From Lacticigenium naphthae DSM 19658 (lineage in GTDB: Bacteria; Bacillota; Bacilli; Lactobacillales; Carnobacteriaceae_A): 64,000 bases of DNA. This document shows positions 56,904 through 64,000 of this stretch, piece after piece. The position numbers and the translations under genes were made by a program. The notes beneath the pieces are model-generated. The model was not told the origin of the DNA, searched no databases, and saw only the letters and a list, made by a program, of their open reading frames with translations. Numbering within the stretch: position 1 is the first letter of the stretch; each line of letters opens with the position of its first letter. The stretch covers positions 62,001 through 126,000 of the forward strand of contig NZ_AUEG01000004.1 in the NCBI RefSeq assembly GCF_000425865.1. Reading direction: 5' to 3'.

Positions 56904-56932
56904 ATAATAGTCATTTGAAGCTAATTTGTCAA
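56904..56932 (-). promoter_or_regulatory. Promoter of glyQS
   Basis: On the minus strand: -35 TTGACA (56932-56927), 17-bp spacer, -10 TATTAT (56909-56904). The -35 box overlaps the last codons of recO. Confidence 0.82.
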
Positions 56933-57777
56933 TTCTCATTTTCAGTGCCATTTTTTTGTGCGGGTCGTTTTTTTAAAACAGCTTCCCACTTATACATATT
57001 ATCTATAAACTTTTTGCTTTTTAAATGAAGGCCTACATATTCCTCGTAAATTTGGTCGATCAACCAACGAATTTCTTTCTTGGTTTCTTCTTTCAGTGTT
57101 ATTTTACCGACACGATCAAAAGATAAAATCGAAAAGAGACGCAGAAAATGCACGGCTCGAGCAGTTGCCTGATATCTACGTTCATCCTCAACCCAATGTC
57201 TTTCGCACAAAATACCGTTGTGAACTGAGGAAAAATCAAATTTCCCCTGTGTTTCTCCGCAAAATACGCAACTATTGAGATTGGGCATGACTCCAAAGTG
57301 ATAAAGAAATCTTACCTCGAAAATATTCATAATGATTTCGGGATCTTCTCCTTCATCAATAGCTGATAGTCCAAGTTTAAGTTGTTCAAACAAACCAGGA
57401 TTTTTGATTTTATCTTCTAAGGCGGCATCTAATAAACTTAAAATATAAGTTGCGTAGGCATTTTTAAAAATATCTGTTTGCATACTTGTAAAATGATGAA
57501 TATCTTTTACGTCACGTAAAAAACTTAACCCATCTGAGCGAATATCCGCAATATAGGTTCCATAACTGAAAGGTAAGATAGCACTTCGCAAACTATCTGT
57601 AGGTTTTTTTGATCCACGTACAAAAAACATCAATTTACCGTGCGTATTTGTAAAAATCTTGACAAGAAAGTCTCTTTCTTTGTGTTTTCTTACAGATAGA
57701 ACGATCCCTTCGACTTCTTCTAGATTGCTCACGAGCTTTTCCTTCCTGTATGAAAATTGGGTTGTAGTGCAAATCAT
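56929..57777 (-). CDS. recO: DNA repair protein RecO
   Basis: A 282-residue recombination mediator that works with RecF and RecR to load RecA on single-stranded DNA. An N-terminal OB fold (EGIVLSVRKHKERDFLVKIFT at about residues 24-44) is followed by a helical domain. A zinc ribbon is visible at NSCVFCGETQG and LCERHW; the fourth ligand position is a histidine rather than the usual cysteine. The start could lie a few codons downstream (the ATG-less N terminus MICTTTQFSYRKEK is unusual for RecO). It follows era after 13 bases. Confidence 0.93.
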   Translation of the reverse strand: MICTTTQFSYRKEKLVSNLEEVEGIVLSVRKHKERDFLVKIFTNTHGKLMFFVRGSKKPTDSLRSAILPFSYGTYIADIRSDGLSFLRDVKDIHHFTSMQTDIFKNAYATYILSLLDAALEDKIKNPGLFEQLKLGLSAIDEGEDPEIIMNIFEVRFLYHFGVMPNLNSCVFCGETQGKFDFSSVHNGILCERHWVEDERRYQATARAVHFLRLFSILSFDRVGKITLKEETKKEIRWLIDQIYEEYVGLHLKSKKFIDNMYKWEAVLKKRPAQKNGTENEN

Positions 57778-57790
57778 TTGTTTGAATTAT

Positions 57791-58693
57791 TTAATAATCA
57801 TCTTTTTTGTAGCCGTAATCTTGAATATGGTGTAACTTATCCCGCCAGTCTTTTTGAACTTTGATCCATAAATCTAAATAGATTTTATCGCCAAGCAGCC
57901 CTTCAATATCCTTACGAGCTCGGATGCCGATTTCTTTGAGCATCTTTCCACCCTTGCCAATAATAATTCCTTTTTGACTCGCACGCTCAACAACTATGGT
58001 TGCGTGGATATTTACTTTTTCAGTTTCGCTTCGTGTGATACTTTCCACAACGACCGCAATGGAATGTGGTATCTCTTCTCTGGTCAAATGAAGTACTTTT
58101 TCTCTAATTAATTCTGAGATGATAAAGTATTCCGGATGGTCCGTAACTTGATCCTCCGGGTAGAATTGAGGACCTTCTGGAATATATCCACGTATAACTT
58201 CCATCAAGGTGTCTATATTCATAGCTTGAGATGCAGACACAGGAATAATCTCAGCAAAATCCATTTGTTTTTGATAGTCTGCAATAATCGGCAATAATTC
58301 ATCAGGATGGACAGTGTCGATTTTATTGATGACTAAAAATACCGGTGAGCTAACCGTTTTTAATTTTTCAATAATGAAATTATCTCCGGGTCCTCTTTTT
58401 TCAGAAGCATTTACTAAAAATAAAATTACATCAACTTCATTGAATGTACTCAAAGCGGATTCCACCATAAAATCCCCTAAGCGATGTTTCGGTTTATGGA
58501 TCCCTGGAGTATCAATAAAAACAATTTGTTCTGAATCTGTCGTATGGATCCCTTGAATTTTATTCCGTGTTGTTTGTGCTTTGTCGCTCATGATCGCAAT
58601 TTTTTGACCCACAATTTGGTTCAACAAAGTCGACTTGCCTACATTGGGTCTTCCGATTATAGAGATAAATCCTGATTTATACGGTTCTGCCAA
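57791..58693 (-). CDS. era: GTPase Era
   Basis: A 300-residue ribosome-assembly GTPase that binds the 3' end of 16S rRNA. GTPase motifs are GRPNVGKST (residues 14-22), [10 protein letters not shown] (G3) and NKID (G4). The C-terminal KH domain has [15 protein letters not shown]. It belongs to the minus-strand operon phoH-ybeY-dgkA-era-recO. Confidence 0.97.
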   Translation of the reverse strand: MAEPYKSGFISIIGRPNVGKSTLLNQIVGQKIAIMSDKAQTTRNKIQGIHTTDSEQIVFIDTPGIHKPKHRLGDFMVESALSTFNEVDVILFLVNASEKRGPGDNFIIEKLKTVSSPVFLVINKIDTVHPDELLPIIADYQKQMDFAEIIPVSASQAMNIDTLMEVIRGYIPEGPQFYPEDQVTDHPEYFIISELIREKVLHLTREEIPHSIAVVVESITRSETEKVNIHATIVVERASQKGIIIGKGGKMLKEIGIRARKDIEGLLGDKIYLDLWIKVQKDWRDKLHHIQDYGYKKDDY

Positions 58694-58722
58694 AATATTC
58701 TCCTCCTAACAAACGATTGTAA

Positions 58723-59133
58723 TTAATTTATGATATGTTCAAAAAATAAAAGCACCTTAGGCAAGAAAATAATACAGCCAATAACTACTGACAATGACGC
58801 ACTTAACAGTACGGAAGCGGCAGCCATATCTTTTACTTTCTTTGCCAATGGATGAAACTCATAATTGGTAACTAAATCAACTAAATTTTCAATAACTGTA
58901 TTTGTAATTTCCATGATCAATACAAAGAAAATAGAAAAAGTGACCCATAACCATTCCATATAGGAAATATCAAATAAAAATCCAAGAATCAAGATGATGA
59001 ATCCTAAGCTGAGATGTGTACGCATATTTCTTTCTTCTGAAAAAACAGTCTGGACACCTTTAAATGCATAGTGAAATGACTGCAGATACGTATGACTTTT
59101 TTGTGTATCTTTCTTATTTTCTTTCAAGACCAT
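58723..59133 (-). CDS. dgkA: Diacylglycerol kinase-family protein (undecaprenol kinase type)
   Basis: A 136-residue membrane protein with three helices. The conserved [21 protein letters not shown] at the N terminus and [13 protein letters not shown] in the middle, where the catalytic and metal-binding Glu/Asn lie, are clear. In Gram-positive bacteria this family mainly phosphorylates undecaprenol, to reuse the lipid carrier for cell-wall synthesis. It overlaps ybeY by 20 bases. Confidence 0.93.
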   Translation of the reverse strand: MVLKENKKDTQKSHTYLQSFHYAFKGVQTVFSEERNMRTHLSLGFIILILGFLFDISYMEWLWVTFSIFFVLIMEITNTVIENLVDLVTNYEFHPLAKKVKDMAAASVLLSASLSVVIGCIIFLPKVLLFFEHIIN

Positions 59134-59593
59134 ACTCCTCTAGCAACTCATTTTGTAACGAAAACATTTCTTTTTCCTCTACTTCAGTTAAATGGTCGTA
59201 TCCATTCAAATGAAGAAAACCATGAACTGTTAAAAATCCTAATTCTCTTTCAAATGAATGACCATAGTCTACTGCTTGTTCTTTGGTCCGTTCTAAACAG
59301 ATAAAGATATCGCCTAATGCTCGCGGCAATTCTTCATCAAGCGTGTTCCAATTAAAATCAAATTCATCATCTGCCTCATCTTCCATCGCAAAACTGATGA
59401 CATCCGTAATAGAGTCCTTTCCTCTATATTCACGGTTGATTTCTTTGATCCGCTGACTACTTACAATTGTAACAGATATTTCTGCATCCTCTTCAATCGC
59501 CAACTTTTTGGCTGAAAATTCGATTATTGAATGGATAAGATCGAGGTGCTGTTGTTCTAATTCTTTTGTTTCATCTAAAATTTGTATATCCAT
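59114..59593 (-). CDS. ybeY: Endoribonuclease YbeY
   Basis: A 159-residue metal-dependent RNase needed for 16S rRNA 3'-end maturation. The zinc motif [11 protein letters not shown] is near residue 125. Its neighbours phoH (upstream), dgkA and era are the usual set. Confidence 0.96.
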   Translation of the reverse strand: MDIQILDETKELEQQHLDLIHSIIEFSAKKLAIEEDAEISVTIVSSQRIKEINREYRGKDSITDVISFAMEDEADDEFDFNWNTLDEELPRALGDIFICLERTKEQAVDYGHSFERELGFLTVHGFLHLNGYDHLTEVEEKEMFSLQNELLEEYGLERK

Positions 59594-59614
59594 TTCTTTA
59601 TCTTCCTATCTCTT

Positions 59615-60583
59615 TTAATTATCTTCTGCCTTTTCATAAGCATCAATGACGGTTGAAACTAATGGATGCCTTACTACATCTTGAGCATCAAAATGCACAA
59701 AAGAAATACCCTTAACAGAGTGAAGAACTTTCTCTGCATGGATCAATCCACTGTTAACTCTTTTAGGTAAATCGATTTGAGTTATATCGCCATTAATAAT
59801 TATTTTAGAACCAAACCCTAATCGAGTGAGGAACATTTTCATTTGTGGAACAGTCGTATTTTGAGCTTCGTCTAAAATGATAAAAGCATCGTCTAATGTG
59901 CGTCCACGCATATAAGCTAACGGAGCGACCTCGATCGTTCCACGTTCCATTAGTCTGTTAGTATGTTCCACTCCAAAAATCGTATAAAGAGAGTCATAAA
60001 GCGGCCGTAAGTATGGATCTACTTTCTCTTTTAAGTCTCCCGGTAAAAATCCCAAACTTTCCCCTGCTTCAACTGCTGGTCTCGTTAAAATAATTCGTTT
60101 GACCTCTCCGGCTCGCATAGCTGAAACAGCCATCACAACTGCTAAAAAAGTTTTCCCTGTACCAGCAGGACCGATCCCAAATACAATATCATGGGTTTTA
60201 GCGGCTTGAACATAATTTCTCTGTCCAACATTTTTTACGTGAATGGGTTTATCATTTCGATCTCTTCCGATCACTTCTTCAAGCATTTTTTGAAAATATT
60301 TTATTTTACCTTGTTGAGCGAGACGAATTGCACTCATTATATCTTTTTTTTCAATTTCTTTATTTGATTCTAAAAACAGTGAAAACTGTTCAAATATTTC
60401 TTTTACCACGGTTACTACAGAATTTTCCCCGTTTATTTCAATTTTATTGCCTTTTTGATTAAGTGAAACTGGAAAGTATTCTTCAATTAAGGCCAAATGA
60501 TTGTTATGAAACCCCACAACATTTATCAAATCCTCGACAGATTCAAACTCAACAGTTTCTTTTGAATTCAAGCTTTTTGTCAA
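59615..60583 (-). CDS. phoH: PhoH-family ATPase
   Basis: A 322-residue PhoH/YbeZ-type protein, an ATPase often found with YbeY in RNA metabolism. Walker A is GPAGTGKTF (about residues 136-144) and Walker B is IILDEAQN. The N-terminal KH-like part lies at residues 1-110. It is the first gene of the minus-strand operon here, downstream of yqeY's terminator. Confidence 0.95.
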   Translation of the reverse strand: MTKSLNSKETVEFESVEDLINVVGFHNNHLALIEEYFPVSLNQKGNKIEINGENSVVTVVKEIFEQFSLFLESNKEIEKKDIMSAIRLAQQGKIKYFQKMLEEVIGRDRNDKPIHVKNVGQRNYVQAAKTHDIVFGIGPAGTGKTFLAVVMAVSAMRAGEVKRIILTRPAVEAGESLGFLPGDLKEKVDPYLRPLYDSLYTIFGVEHTNRLMERGTIEVAPLAYMRGRTLDDAFIILDEAQNTTVPQMKMFLTRLGFGSKIIINGDITQIDLPKRVNSGLIHAEKVLHSVKGISFVHFDAQDVVRHPLVSTVIDAYEKAEDN

Positions 60584-60711
60584 AAAATAGCACTCCCTTA
60601 TTTCTTCACTATGTACTAAGATGATAGCATAAAAACGATTTAAATAGAAATAATTATGATAGCTTGACCATATTCGCTAACGGTTTCAAACTTGCTTACC
60701 GTAAACAACGC

Positions 60712-60744
60712 AAAAAAAAGAACTGAGAGTTATATCTCAGTTCT
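60712..60744 (-). terminator. Terminator after yqeY
   Basis: AGAACTGAGA (60719-60728) pairs with TCTCAGTTCT (60735-60744). Eight T follow on the minus strand. Confidence 0.85.
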
Positions 60745-60751
60745 CTTAGTT

Positions 60752-61198
60752 TTATTGACTTAATTCTTCTTTAACAATAGTATTGACGACTTTACCATCA
60801 GCTTTCCCTTTTGTTTTAGGAATAACGGAAGCCATAACTTTTCCCATATCTTTCATAGAAGAGGCGCCAGTTTCATTTATGCTCGCTTGAACAAGATTAC
60901 GAATTTCCTCTTCAGACAGTTGTTCTGGAAGATATTCTTCAACAATTTTGATTTCAATATCTAATTGTTGAACTAAATCATCTCTTCCAGCATTTCCAAA
61001 CTCTTCTTTAGAATCCACACGTTGTTTCTTTTCACGTGCTACAACAGCTAATTCTTCTTCTTCAGATAGTTCGCTTCCTTTTTTGATTTGTTCATTTTGT
61101 AAAGAAGCTTTTATCATCCGCAAGACAGAAAGTTTTTGTTTATCTCTAGCTTTCATGGCTGATTTTAAATCGTCATTAATAATAGTTACTAAACTCAC
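60752..61198 (-). CDS. yqeY: GatB/YqeY domain protein
   Basis: A 148-residue protein with the tRNA-binding-like YqeY fold (residues 1-60, then EYLPEQLSEEEI and MGKVMASVIPKTKGKADG). The conserved C-terminal block is similar to the tail of GatB, and the role is not settled. I chose the GTG at 61198, which gives the usual family start and lies six bases after AGGTG. A GTG at 61207 overlaps that site. It follows rpsU in the same direction, which is a common pair. Confidence 0.93.
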   Translation of the reverse strand: MSLVTIINDDLKSAMKARDKQKLSVLRMIKASLQNEQIKKGSELSEEEELAVVAREKKQRVDSKEEFGNAGRDDLVQQLDIEIKIVEEYLPEQLSEEEIRNLVQASINETGASSMKDMGKVMASVIPKTKGKADGKVVNTIVKEELSQ

Positions 61199-61223
61199 AC
61201 TTTTCACCTACATTCAAAAAGAA

Positions 61224-61397
61224 TTAATGTTTGCGTTTTCTAGCTTCAATTGATTTCTTTTTGCGGCGCACACTTGGTTTTTCATAAAATTCACGTTTGC
61301 GGGCTTCTTTCATAGTCCCAGTTTTAGAAACGGAACGTTTAAAGCGACGAAGAGCATCATCAAGAGATTCATTATCTTTGATAACTGTTTTTGTCAT
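61224..61397 (-). CDS. rpsU: 30S ribosomal protein bS21
   Basis: A 57-residue basic protein, starting [20 protein letters not shown] and ending EARKRKH, that sits near the 3' end of 16S rRNA and helps translation initiation. It is complete, with an ATG preceded by GGAGGGAGGG. It lies 25 bases upstream of yqeY, the usual rpsU-yqeY arrangement, and would be missed by length filters. Confidence 0.96.
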   Translation of the reverse strand: MTKTVIKDNESLDDALRRFKRSVSKTGTMKEARKREFYEKPSVRRKKKSIEARKRKH

Positions 61398-61526
61398 ATT
61401 TAATTCCCTCCCTCCGTGCTTTTAATGTAACTGTCCTACTTATACTATATTTTTGCATAAACAAAACTGTTCTGTTTCATTATAATCTAATTTCGTGGTC
61501 TCGTCAATAATGGAAAAGAATTGTTT

Positions 61527-61949
61527 TTATTTTTTCGACTGGCATTTATCACAAATTCCAAATAATTCAAATCGATGATCAGTAATTGTACATCCAGGCA
61601 GTTGTCCTTCAAAAAAATCGAGTGGGCATATTTCCAGTGCTTTTGTTTCCCCACAGTTCGTACAAATAAAATGATGATGGTGATGAGACGTGTCACATTT
61701 GTATCGGAACAGTTTCTCACCTTTTAATTCAGTTTCTTCTAATAAGTTTAATTCAACAAATGTGTGCAAATTACGATAAATAGTATCTTGACTTATATTT
61801 GGATAAGCTTTTTTTAATTCTGTTTGTACATCTTTAGCAGAAAGAGATTTACTTTCATTAGAAAATAATTCCAATAACTTTTCTCTCTTTTCAGTTAACT
61901 TATACCCATTTTGCTTAAGCCTTTGAATCACATGCTGTTGGACGACCAT
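61527..61949 (-). CDS. zur: Fur-family regulator, most like Zur
   Basis: A 140-residue metalloregulator with an N-terminal winged helix (QDTIYRNLHTFVELNLLEE) and a metal-binding dimer domain. The structural zinc site has two CxxC pairs (ICTNCGE and GICDKCQ). The block GEKLFRYKCDTSHHHHHFIC and the following ALEICPLD are close to Bacillus subtilis Zur, and unlike PerR. Zur with zinc represses zinc uptake genes. No zinc transport genes or Zur box were found in the window, so the ligand assignment rests on sequence resemblance. Confidence 0.85.
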   Translation of the reverse strand: MVVQQHVIQRLKQNGYKLTEKREKLLELFSNESKSLSAKDVQTELKKAYPNISQDTIYRNLHTFVELNLLEETELKGEKLFRYKCDTSHHHHHFICTNCGETKALEICPLDFFEGQLPGCTITDHRFELFGICDKCQSKK

Positions 61950-62129
61950 AAATACCGCTTCCTTCTATGTCTTGAATTGACTCTCATTATAGCTAAGTTT
62001 TGTCAATATATCAACCACCCCATAACAGCCGAAAGGTTTCAAGATTGCTTTAAAAATTAAGCTGGATAGTTTTATCTTCTTTCTCATTATAGTGCATTCT
62101 TATGTCGGGAGGGAATTTCCTGAATTTAA

Positions 62130-62158
62130 CTGACATTCGTTTCTCTATCCGTTATACT
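62130..62158 (+). promoter_or_regulatory. Predicted ppsR promoter
   Basis: -35 CTGACA (62130-62135), 17-bp spacer, -10 TATACT (62153-62158), located 38 bases before the start codon. Confidence 0.6.
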
Positions 62159-62196
62159 GTGAGTAATAAGAGAAAGTCTAAAAAGGAGTGCTTGAA

Positions 62197-63006
62197 ATGT
62201 CTTCTCAGCCTATAATCATTTATGTCATCTCTGATTCAGTCGGAGGTACAGCTTCTAATCTAGCCCAAGCTGCCCTAGTTCAGTTCCCTGAAATCCAAGC
62301 CGACATTAGAAATTTTTCGTTTATTCAAACAGACGAAAAGTTGGTTTCAGTATTGAATCAGGCAAGGGAAGTCAACGCAATTGTATTGCATACTTTAGTA
62401 ACGGATAATTTAAACGATATAACTGAAAAATATTGTATAGAGAATGAATTGACCTGTTATGATTTAATGAATCCACTTGTGAGTGAACTCTCTAGGCGTT
62501 CAAACTTAAAACCAACAAAAAAACCAGGCGCTCTCCACAAAATGGACGAAACTTATTTTGAGAGAATCAGTTCAATTGAATTTGCAGTTAAATATGATGA
62601 TGGAAAAGATCCAAAAGGTTTTCTTGAAGCTGACATAGTTATTTTAGGAGTGTCACGCACATCAAAAACACCTTTGAGCATGTTTTTAGCAAATCAAAAT
62701 TACAAGGTTGCAAACTTACCTCTTATGCCAGAATCGTCTATTCCGGATGAAATATGGGAGGTAGATAGCAATAAAATTGTTGGATTGATGAATGATAGAG
62801 AAAAACTAGCTTCTATTCGTCGAGAAAGGATGGTTTCTTACGGTTTAAATCCTGAAAATACTTATTCTAGCTTAGAAAGAATTGATAGAGAACTGGATTA
62901 TGCCACTAAGCTGTATAAAAAATTGAATTGTTTAACAATTAATGTTTCAAGCAAATCTATAGAAGAAACGGCTGCCATCATTATTAATAAATTAAAGAAA
63001 AGATAA
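62197..63006 (+). CDS. ppsR: Pyruvate, phosphate dikinase regulatory protein (kinase/pyrophosphorylase)
   Basis: A 269-residue protein of the DUF299 family that phosphorylates and reactivates pyruvate phosphate dikinase or PEP synthase. The P-loop motif is GVSRTSKTPLS, near residue 150; the N-terminal part has IIYVISDSVGGTA. The ATG at 62197 follows AAAAGGAG; a GTG at 62188 is too close to that site. It is divergent from zur and converges with the TPM gene at the repeat of 63061-63169. The dikinase target is not in the window. Confidence 0.93.
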   Translation: MSSQPIIIYVISDSVGGTASNLAQAALVQFPEIQADIRNFSFIQTDEKLVSVLNQAREVNAIVLHTLVTDNLNDITEKYCIENELTCYDLMNPLVSELSRRSNLKPTKKPGALHKMDETYFERISSIEFAVKYDDGKDPKGFLEADIVILGVSRTSKTPLSMFLANQNYKVANLPLMPESSIPDEIWEVDSNKIVGLMNDREKLASIRRERMVSYGLNPENTYSSLERIDRELDYATKLYKKLNCLTINVSSKSIEETAAIIINKLKKR

Positions 63007-63019
63007 TCCACTTAAAAAA

Positions 63020-63195
63020 AGAAAAACTAGTTCGTTTTGGATTGTGAGAGTAGGGCAAAAAGCAGACCCGACAGCCACTAAAGTGGCTGTCGGGTCTGCT
63101 TTTTGGAGCACGTTTTAGAAAGTAACGTTTGGGAAATGATTAGAGGCTGGGACTAAAGTCCCAGCCTCGTTTACTCAAATTGGACTAGTTTTTCT
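63020..63195. terminator. Split terminator stem flanking repeat copy B
   Basis: AGAAAAACTAGT (63020-63031) and ACTAGTTTTTCT (63184-63195) are reverse complements and lie on either side of the two-hairpin repeat. Together they look like one ppsR/TPM terminator stem whose loop now contains the repeat. Confidence 0.5.
63061..63169 (-). repeat. Two-hairpin intergenic repeat, copy B
   Basis: On the plus strand: an 18-bp stem (63061-63078 with 63083-63100; core GCAGACCCGACAGCCAC) and a T-tract, then a linker, then the stem AGAGGCTGGGAC (63142-63153) with GTCCCAGCCTC (63158-63168). On the minus strand the second hairpin and linker (63141 down to 63110) match copy A at 1399-1442 with only two or three changes. 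It can terminate ppsR and the convergent TPM gene. Confidence 0.8.
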
Positions 63196-63229
63196 ATTTA
63201 TTTTTGCTGATAAGAGTCACTGAAGTAGG

Positions 63230-64000
63230 TTAAAAACCTCTACCAGCTCCACCCCCACCAGAGCGACCGCCACCACCAAAACTACCTCCACCGGAGCCAC
63301 CAAAACCGCCGCCAGATCCAAAACCACCGAATCCGCCACCGCGATGTCCTCCATAGTAGTAAGGGCCTCTTCTTCTTCTAGAACCAGGACCGCCCCCGCC
63401 ACCTCCAAAGAAACTACTTAACATAAAAATGATCACTATGACGATAAATAAGAATGGAGCAGATGTCCCGTCGTCGGAATCTGATTGTTGCGGTTCAACA
63501 GCATATCCCGAAAAAATGGTTTCGTGATCATATCCATATTCATCATTGACTTCAATTGCCACATCCGTAAAGATGTTTTTTAATCCCTCATCATAATTAT
63601 CTTCAGAAAGAAGATTTAAATGTCGGTCTAAAATCCTTCCAGCACCGGCATCCGTAATAGCACCCTCTAATCCGTACCCTACTTCTATTTTGATTTCTCT
63701 TTCAGTTTCAGATAAAAGAATTAAAATGCCGTTATCATAGTCTGTGTTTCCGATTTCCCACTCTTCAAAAAGATTCACTGCATACTCTTCAGGAGTGACT
63801 TCCCCGATTGATTCCACTACCGCTACAACTACTTGTGGTTGTTCTTGCGTATCTTCGTAGTGACGATTGACACTTAGAATAAATTCCTCTGTATCTGCGC
63901 TTAATACATTCGTTTCATCGTATACATAAAACTCTTCAGTAGACGAAGGATATTCTGGTTCGACTGCCTGAACTGTTTCTAAAGGAAAACCAAAAGTGAT
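63230..64000 (-). CDS. TPM-domain protein with Gly/Arg-rich tail (5' end outside window)
   Basis: The frame is open to the last base of the window, so the N terminus (with the expected signal peptide) is cut off. The visible 256 residues start with the TPM domain (YVYDETNVLSADTEEF, then YAVNLFEEWEIGNTDYDNGILIL and IEVGYGLEGAITDAGAGRIL), followed by one hydrophobic helix (FLFIVIVIIFMLSSFF) and a tail of Gly, Ser and Arg repeats ending GGAGRGF. This is the YgcG-type arrangement, a membrane protein with an exported domain whose role is unknown. In many bacteria a LemA gene lies just upstream; that would be outside this window. Confidence 0.88.
   Translation of the reverse strand: MTFGFPLETVQAVEPEYPSSTEEFYVYDETNVLSADTEEFILSVNRHYEDTQEQPQVVVAVVESIGEVTPEEYAVNLFEEWEIGNTDYDNGILILLSETEREIKIEVGYGLEGAITDAGAGRILDRHLNLLSEDNYDEGLKNIFTDVAIEVNDEYGYDHETIFSGYAVEPQQSDSDDGTSAPFLFIVIVIIFMLSSFFGGGGGGPGSRRRRGPYYYGGHRGGGFGGFGSGGGFGGSGGGSFGGGGRSGGGGAGRGF

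Noticed and set aside
63217-63408. Val/Glu-rich 63-codon frame inside the TPM gene
   Set aside because: It is an out-of-frame reading of the Gly-rich repeat tail.

Overview
The window is an AT-rich Gram-positive chromosome segment. Gene content points to Lactobacillales, most likely Carnobacteriaceae (an Alkalibacterium, Marinilactibacillus or Carnobacterium relative). Supporting signs are pyruvate formate-lyase with its activase, an AddAB/RexAB nuclease whose B subunit lacks the iron-sulphur cysteines, a glycine T-box operon, the dnaG-rpoD pair, and the recO-era-dgkA-ybeY-phoH block. A c-di-GMP-I riboswitch and an Mrp-type cation antiporter are compatible with the motile, salt- or alkali-tolerant members of that family. 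The genus is inferred from gene content, not shown.

Layout. Positions 1-7.1 kb hold the 3' part of parC, then pflB-pflA, a LysR regulator and ppaC. From 7.6 to 14.7 kb lies an accessory region with long non-coding gaps: a short tyrosine recombinase, an SDR oxidoreductase divergent from a class I terpene/prenyl synthase-like enzyme, a half-size squalene-cyclase-like QW-repeat protein, a DUF6544-type protein and a membrane-anchored Ltp-repeat protein. From 15 to 19 kb are a conserved membrane protein of unknown role and a c-di-GMP-I riboswitch with a terminator and a mutually exclusive antiterminator, placed in front of a lipoprotein and a Glu/Lys-rich secreted protein. From 19 to 28.7 kb, on the minus strand, are a MarR regulator, an ECF S component, a GTPase and a seven-gene Mrp-like antiporter operon in E-F-G-A'-B-C-D (Mbh-like) order with no full MrpA, then a PreP-type M16 protease. 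From 28.8 to 35.5 kb are rqcH, lspA-rluD-pyrR and a plus-strand cell-envelope operon (YkyA-like lipoprotein, NodB deacetylase, DUF4015 glycosidase-like protein).

From 35.6 to 64 kb the genes are mostly housekeeping and almost all on the minus strand: addBA, pepT, nif3-like, trmK, rplY/ctc, dnaG-rpoD, niaR and niaX with a striking operator, an ABC exporter, T-box-controlled glyQS, recO, era, dgkA, ybeY, phoH, yqeY, rpsU and zur. The plus-strand ppsR follows, then a TPM-domain protein truncated by the window edge.

The most unusual items are the riboswitch-controlled secreted pair, the terpenoid-like cluster and an inverted repeat bracketing part of it, the Mbh-ordered antiporter operon, and a two-hairpin repeat at both ends of the window, one copy of which appears inserted into the loop of an older terminator.
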